A stretch of DNA of 64,000 nt from an uncultured Eubacteriales bacterium (GTDB taxonomy: Bacteria; Bacillota; Clostridia; Christensenellales; Borkfalkiaceae). Position numbers and translations under genes: made by a program. The notes under the pieces are model-generated. The model ran no database searches, was not told where the DNA came from, and worked only from the letters and a program-made list of their open reading frames with translations. This document shows positions 61,284-64,000 of this stretch, in pieces (position 1 is the first letter of the stretch; each line of letters begins with the position of its first letter). The DNA is taken from positions 620,001 to 684,000 of the forward strand of contig CAJLRM010000001.1 in assembly GCA_905209085.1 (NCBI GenBank), in the 5' to 3' direction.

Positions 61284-61700
61284 CACTATATATGGACATT
61301 TGCTTGCCTGTTTGTGGGGGTGTTTTTCGTAAGTTCTTGAAAATATCCTCTACTTATATTGGAAAGTTTTCATCTCTTTGTGTGGGGGTGTTTCACTGAA
61401 CTTTTTCAAAAACCCTCCCACTATAATTAGAAACTTAAGGCACTAAAGTTGACGGTCTGTACGAAACTTTTTTCTTACAGAAGAAAATCTCCCCACTATA
61501 TATGGGCAACAGAGAGTAAGAACTTCGTATTTTTCCGAAAAGAAATATCCCTCTACTATAATTGGAAACTTCAGGCACGAAAGTAAACGGTCTGCACGAA
61601 ACTTTTTTCATTAAGACAAAGATTTTCTCACTTTATATTGACAATAGAGGGCAAAAACTTTTACGTTTCCGTTACATAACAAAGTAAATCACTCCAAGAT
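61284..61700. repeat. Array of six iteron-like repeats
   Basis: Core YACTATAATTGGAAAC (with variants such as CACTATATATGG and TACTTATATTGG) at 61284, 61351, 61419, 61494, 61554 and 61629, spaced 60-75 bases. Units 3 and 5 also share a 58-base stretch (TAAGGCAC/TCAGGCAC ... CGGTCTG-x-ACGAAACTTTTTTC). Units 1 and 2 share TTTGTG-GGGGGTGTTT. No frame spans it. Candidate origin or regulator-binding array of the element. Confidence 0.65.
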
Positions 61701-61776
61701 AAAGTTTCTTTATATCACTCCTAACGAAAAGGTAAGGCAGGCAGAGATAGTGTTTTTATCAAACCTGAGGAACCAT

Positions 61777-61818
61777 AAAAAGGAAGTACGGGAATATGCC
61801 GCCCGCGCTTCCTTTTTT
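61777..61818. terminator. Bidirectional terminator at the right edge of the element
   Basis: AAAAAGGAAG / CTTCCTTTTTT with a 21-base loop. The same stem as at 32624-32655. Confidence 0.65.
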
Positions 61819-62374
61819 CGTATGAGTAAAAAAATTTTTCATTTTTGGGAGGAGGGCTTATCAAACGCGGGAACTCTTTTCCGTGAAAAGAGGGGGGACC
61901 TCTCCTTTTTTAAAAGAAACGCCTCTTCGCCGCGGCGCGTCGTCCGAGGAGAATGCCGCCCGCTTCCTCCGACGACTTTTTTTGATCGCCAAAACGACAA
62001 AAGCCCCTAAAAAGCCTTCCCGAATCGCGTTTGCAATAAAAAGAAAATAAGACTCTTTATCGGCGTAAACAAAGAAAGGAGTCTGCTTTCCCTCTTCCGT
62101 TGAAAAATCCTAAAGAGGCTTTATCCGTACAAACCACCTTTCTTCCTGATTCTCTTTGCCCATAAAAAGCGGCTTTGCATCAAATTTTTTTCCGCTTTCC
62201 CTCCACAAAAAAATACGGGCGCTTTATTCTCATAAACGGCGCCCGTCGAAATTTTATGAAATTCCCTTTGGAAAAAACGATACGCACTCTTACTGTGCAC
62301 CGTCGAAAAAAACGTCCGCCTTTCCCGCCCGGAAAAAAAATCGGCGCGGAGAGGCGGATCGCTAAAAACGTTCG
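61819..62374. other. Intergenic between the element and jag
   Basis: No supported gene; frames present are short and lack start signals. Composition returns to the chromosomal average. Confidence 0.45.
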
Positions 62375-63586
62375 TTATTCGTCGTCCTTGTTGTCTTTGC
62401 TGTTGCCCAGATAGGTGCCGAAGAAATCGGAAGTGGGCTTTTTATAGGAAGTGCGGGGTTTATCGTAGCTCCTGCCCGAATCTCTGCGCTCGCCGCTCAA
62501 ATCGGTGCCGCCTTCCCCGTTTTCCCCGCGGCGGTCGTAGCCGCGTCCGGAATTGTAGCGGTCGCGGTTATACCCGCCCTCGCGATTGTACGGCTTCTTA
62601 TATCCGTCGCCGCTCTGATTATCCCGATTATACGGCTTTTTGTAACCGCCACCGCCCTGCGCGGAGTTCCCGTCGCGGTTGTACGGTTTCCTGTACCCGT
62701 CGCGGTCGCCGTACTCCCGGTTGTAGGACTTTCTGTACCCGCCGCGGTCATTGCCGCGGTCGTTATAGCCGCCCCGCTGCGGGCGTTCGGGACGGACGGG
62801 GGAGGCGGGTCTGTCGGGATAGCGCACATTCGCGGGGACGATGACGACGTAACGATAGGGCTCTTTGCCCTCGCTCTGAGTCGTCACGTCGGGATAGTCG
62901 GACAGCGCGGCGTGGATAATCCGCCTTTCGTACGGATTCATCGGCTCCAATTTCAGCTTCTTTTCGAATCGGATCGCCTTCTCCGCAAGCCTCTTCGCCA
63001 GGCTCTGCAAGGTGGCTTCCCTGTTTTCGCGGTAGTTCTCGCAGTCTACCACCACCCGCTTATAATCCGCTCTGCCCGTGTTCGCCACGGCGCCCGCGAT
63101 CGTCTGAATCGCGTCCAGCATCGCGCCGCGCTTGCCGATCACCGCCGTGGTGTTCGCCGCCGTCACGTTGATCTCGATCTTCTCCGCTTCCTTTTTAAGC
63201 TCCGTCACCGCCGTGATTTTGAGAATGTCGAAAAGCCCCTCCAAAAATTCCACGGCTCTCTCGCCGTCCGTACGCCCCGAAGCGTCCACGTGAATTTCCG
63301 ACTGTCTTTCCGTTTTATCCTCTAATTCGTCCTCTGCGGCGTTTTTATCCGCATCCGCATAAGATGTCAAGGGGGTAGGGGATTCCTCTTCCAAGTCCCC
63401 TTCAAATGCGTTTAAAGAGGATTTGGGGGCAATCTCCACCCGGGCCTTTGTGAAACCGAATAATTTTTTCTTTCCTTCTTCCAGGATGCGGATATCCGCC
63501 TCTTCCCTTTTAAGACCAAGCTCTTTAAGACCTTCTTCAATCGCCTCTTCGCTGGTCTTTCCCGTAAATTCCGTATAGTGTTCCAT
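62375..63586 (-). CDS. jag: Jag/KhpB RNA-binding protein with a long Y/N/R/G tail
   Basis: 403 aa. Jag_N (residues 1-~52, FTGKTSEEAIEEGLKELGL ... LFGFTKARVEI), a linker, a KH domain (~105-180 with the GKRG loop in VIGKRGAMLDAIQ) and an R3H domain (~190-258; NPYERRIIHAALSDYPDVTTQSEGKEPYRYVVIVP). The last ~130 residues are repeats such as GYKKPYNRD and GGYNRDR, rich in Y, N, R and G, with no fold expected; this tail is absent from ordinary Jag. KhpB proteins bind many RNAs and act with KhpA. The gene follows yidC, as usual; AAAGGAG before the ATG. Confidence 0.93.
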   Translation of the reverse strand: MEHYTEFTGKTSEEAIEEGLKELGLKREEADIRILEEGKKKLFGFTKARVEIAPKSSLNAFEGDLEEESPTPLTSYADADKNAAEDELEDKTERQSEIHVDASGRTDGERAVEFLEGLFDILKITAVTELKKEAEKIEINVTAANTTAVIGKRGAMLDAIQTIAGAVANTGRADYKRVVVDCENYRENREATLQSLAKRLAEKAIRFEKKLKLEPMNPYERRIIHAALSDYPDVTTQSEGKEPYRYVVIVPANVRYPDRPASPVRPERPQRGGYNDRGNDRGGYRKSYNREYGDRDGYRKPYNRDGNSAQGGGGYKKPYNRDNQSGDGYKKPYNREGGYNRDRYNSGRGYDRRGENGEGGTDLSGERRDSGRSYDKPRTSYKKPTSDFFGTYLGNSKDNKDDE

Positions 63587-63634
63587 GATAAACTCCTTTT
63601 GACGAATCCGAAATTATAGTTTTACCCTTTTCCG

Positions 63635-64000
63635 TCAGTCTTTTTTCCCGCCTTTTTTATGATCGCCGATTTTGAGATCGGTCTTTTTGTCTTTTTTATT
63701 TCTTTCCTTTTCGGGCACGTAAACGCGGCCGGGGAAGCGCTTGTTATACTGTTCTTGAAGCGCTTTTTCCTCCTTCTTGCTCATCACGACGTCCACGACT
63801 TTGTTGATGACCAGCGTCGTGATCAGGGATAGGATATTGCTGGTGATCATGTAGATGGAGAAGGCGGCGCTGTACATGAAGGCGAAGATGGCGAACATCA
63901 CCGTCATGATGACGAGGGTCATTTTCTGCGTGGTCTTGCCCTGTCCGTCCACGGACGAGAACTGCGTCTGTTCCTTCTGCGAACGCATGGAAATGAACTG
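63635..64000 (-). CDS. yidC: Membrane protein insertase YidC/SpoIIIJ (3' part)
   Basis: The C-terminal 121 codons are visible and the gene continues beyond 64000. Features: QKMTLVIMTVMFAIFAFMYSAAFSIYMITSNILSLITTLVINKVV, the last YidC membrane segments, then a basic tail (KERNKKDKKTDLKIGDHKKGGKKD), typical of YidC. Followed by jag, the standard Firmicute order. The reading frame is open to the window edge. Confidence 0.9.
   Translation of the reverse strand, partial: QFISMRSQKEQTQFSSVDGQGKTTQKMTLVIMTVMFAIFAFMYSAAFSIYMITSNILSLITTLVINKVVDVVMSKKEEKALQEQYNKRFPGRVYVPEKERNKKDKKTDLKIGDHKKGGKKD

Larger units (their letters stand above)
57720..61740 (-). mobile_element. Tn4451-like element remnant
   Basis: Contains a large serine recombinase (TnpX type), TnpW- and TnpV-like small proteins, an Arc-like protein, a DUF6291-like protein and an iteron-like array, all on the minus strand and with lower GC than the flanks. 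No conjugation genes are present. Boundaries are approximate; no flanking target duplication was found. The orphan ribosome binding site left of the element suggests that its insertion removed or displaced a gene after yaaT. Confidence 0.7.

Noticed and set aside
61284..61700. Possible CRISPR array
   Set aside because: Repeat cores are short, variable in sequence and spaced 60-75 bases with related intervening sequence; no cas genes nearby.

Overview
The window looks like chromosome from a spore-forming member of the Clostridia, perhaps a gut lineage of the Christensenellales type. The species assignment is only a guess from gene content and base composition. Evidence for a Firmicute: spmA-spmB and a PdaB-like deacetylase (sporulation), the yaaO-tmk-holB-yaaT and yidC-jag gene orders, a T-box leader, consensus TTGACA/TATAAT promoters with strong AGGAGG ribosome binding sites, and many intrinsic terminators. 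The core genes are fairly GC-rich, with long AT-rich gaps. Several blocks are clearly different in composition.

Layout. 0-5 kb: minus-strand metG-tatD-radical SAM-small proteins-(ksgA?) cluster. 5.3-6.5 kb: spmAB, followed by a 1 kb gap that holds a promoter-plus-terminator unit that may be a small RNA. 7.6-12.9 kb: DeoR regulator divergent from a YgjV-type membrane protein, a GH43 glycosidase, a GTP-type PEP carboxykinase and a small protein. 13.2-17.7 kb: an ECF sigma factor, its RsgI-like membrane anti-sigma factor, and a separate lipoprotein that carries the same extracytoplasmic domain and Asn-Pro motif. 18.2-19.5 kb: a PAS-GAF-GGDEF diguanylate cyclase. 20.4-22.1 kb: a cluster of small helix-turn-helix proteins divergent from two overlapping small four-cysteine proteins. 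22.3-27.1 kb: an alaS that lacks the usual C-terminal domain, then T-box-controlled cysE-cysS. 27.2-31.7 kb: regulators, a second copy of the repressor/four-cysteine cassette, and a nucleobase permease.

32.2-36.5 kb is an AT-rich island with a lipoprotein trypsin-like protease, a membrane-anchored protein with a His-rich toxin-like C-terminus, two paralogous candidate immunity proteins, and between them an orphan fragment of a second toxin C-terminus. 36.6-38.4 kb: a two-OB-fold SSB-like protein and pdaB; the pdaB body is flanked by a 29-bp exact inverted repeat. 39.3-42.7 kb: sdpR-sdpI-ABC transporter operon with a clear operator. 43.4-47.7 kb: a frameshifted flavin-type oxidase, a GNAT/YoaP protein, a gene that probably makes a leaderless mRNA, and an Lrp/aminotransferase pair. 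47.9-50.9 kb: greA (long structured leader) and lysS. 51.2-57.7 kb: a membrane-anchored protein and yaaO-tmk-holB-yaaT. 57.7-61.7 kb: a Tn4451-like element remnant (large serine recombinase, TnpW, TnpV, a DUF6291-like protein) with a 26-bp perfect palindromic operator and an array of six iteron-like repeats. 62.4-64 kb: jag and the 3' part of yidC.

The two most promising undescribed systems are (1) the duplicated cassette of a divergent HTH repressor plus two overlapping four-cysteine proteins. In both copies a palindrome sits inside the spacer of a consensus promoter and two more copies flank it, but the palindrome sequence is different at each locus. (2) the protease/toxin/immunity island with a displaced toxin tip. 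No tRNA, rRNA or CRISPR array was recognised.
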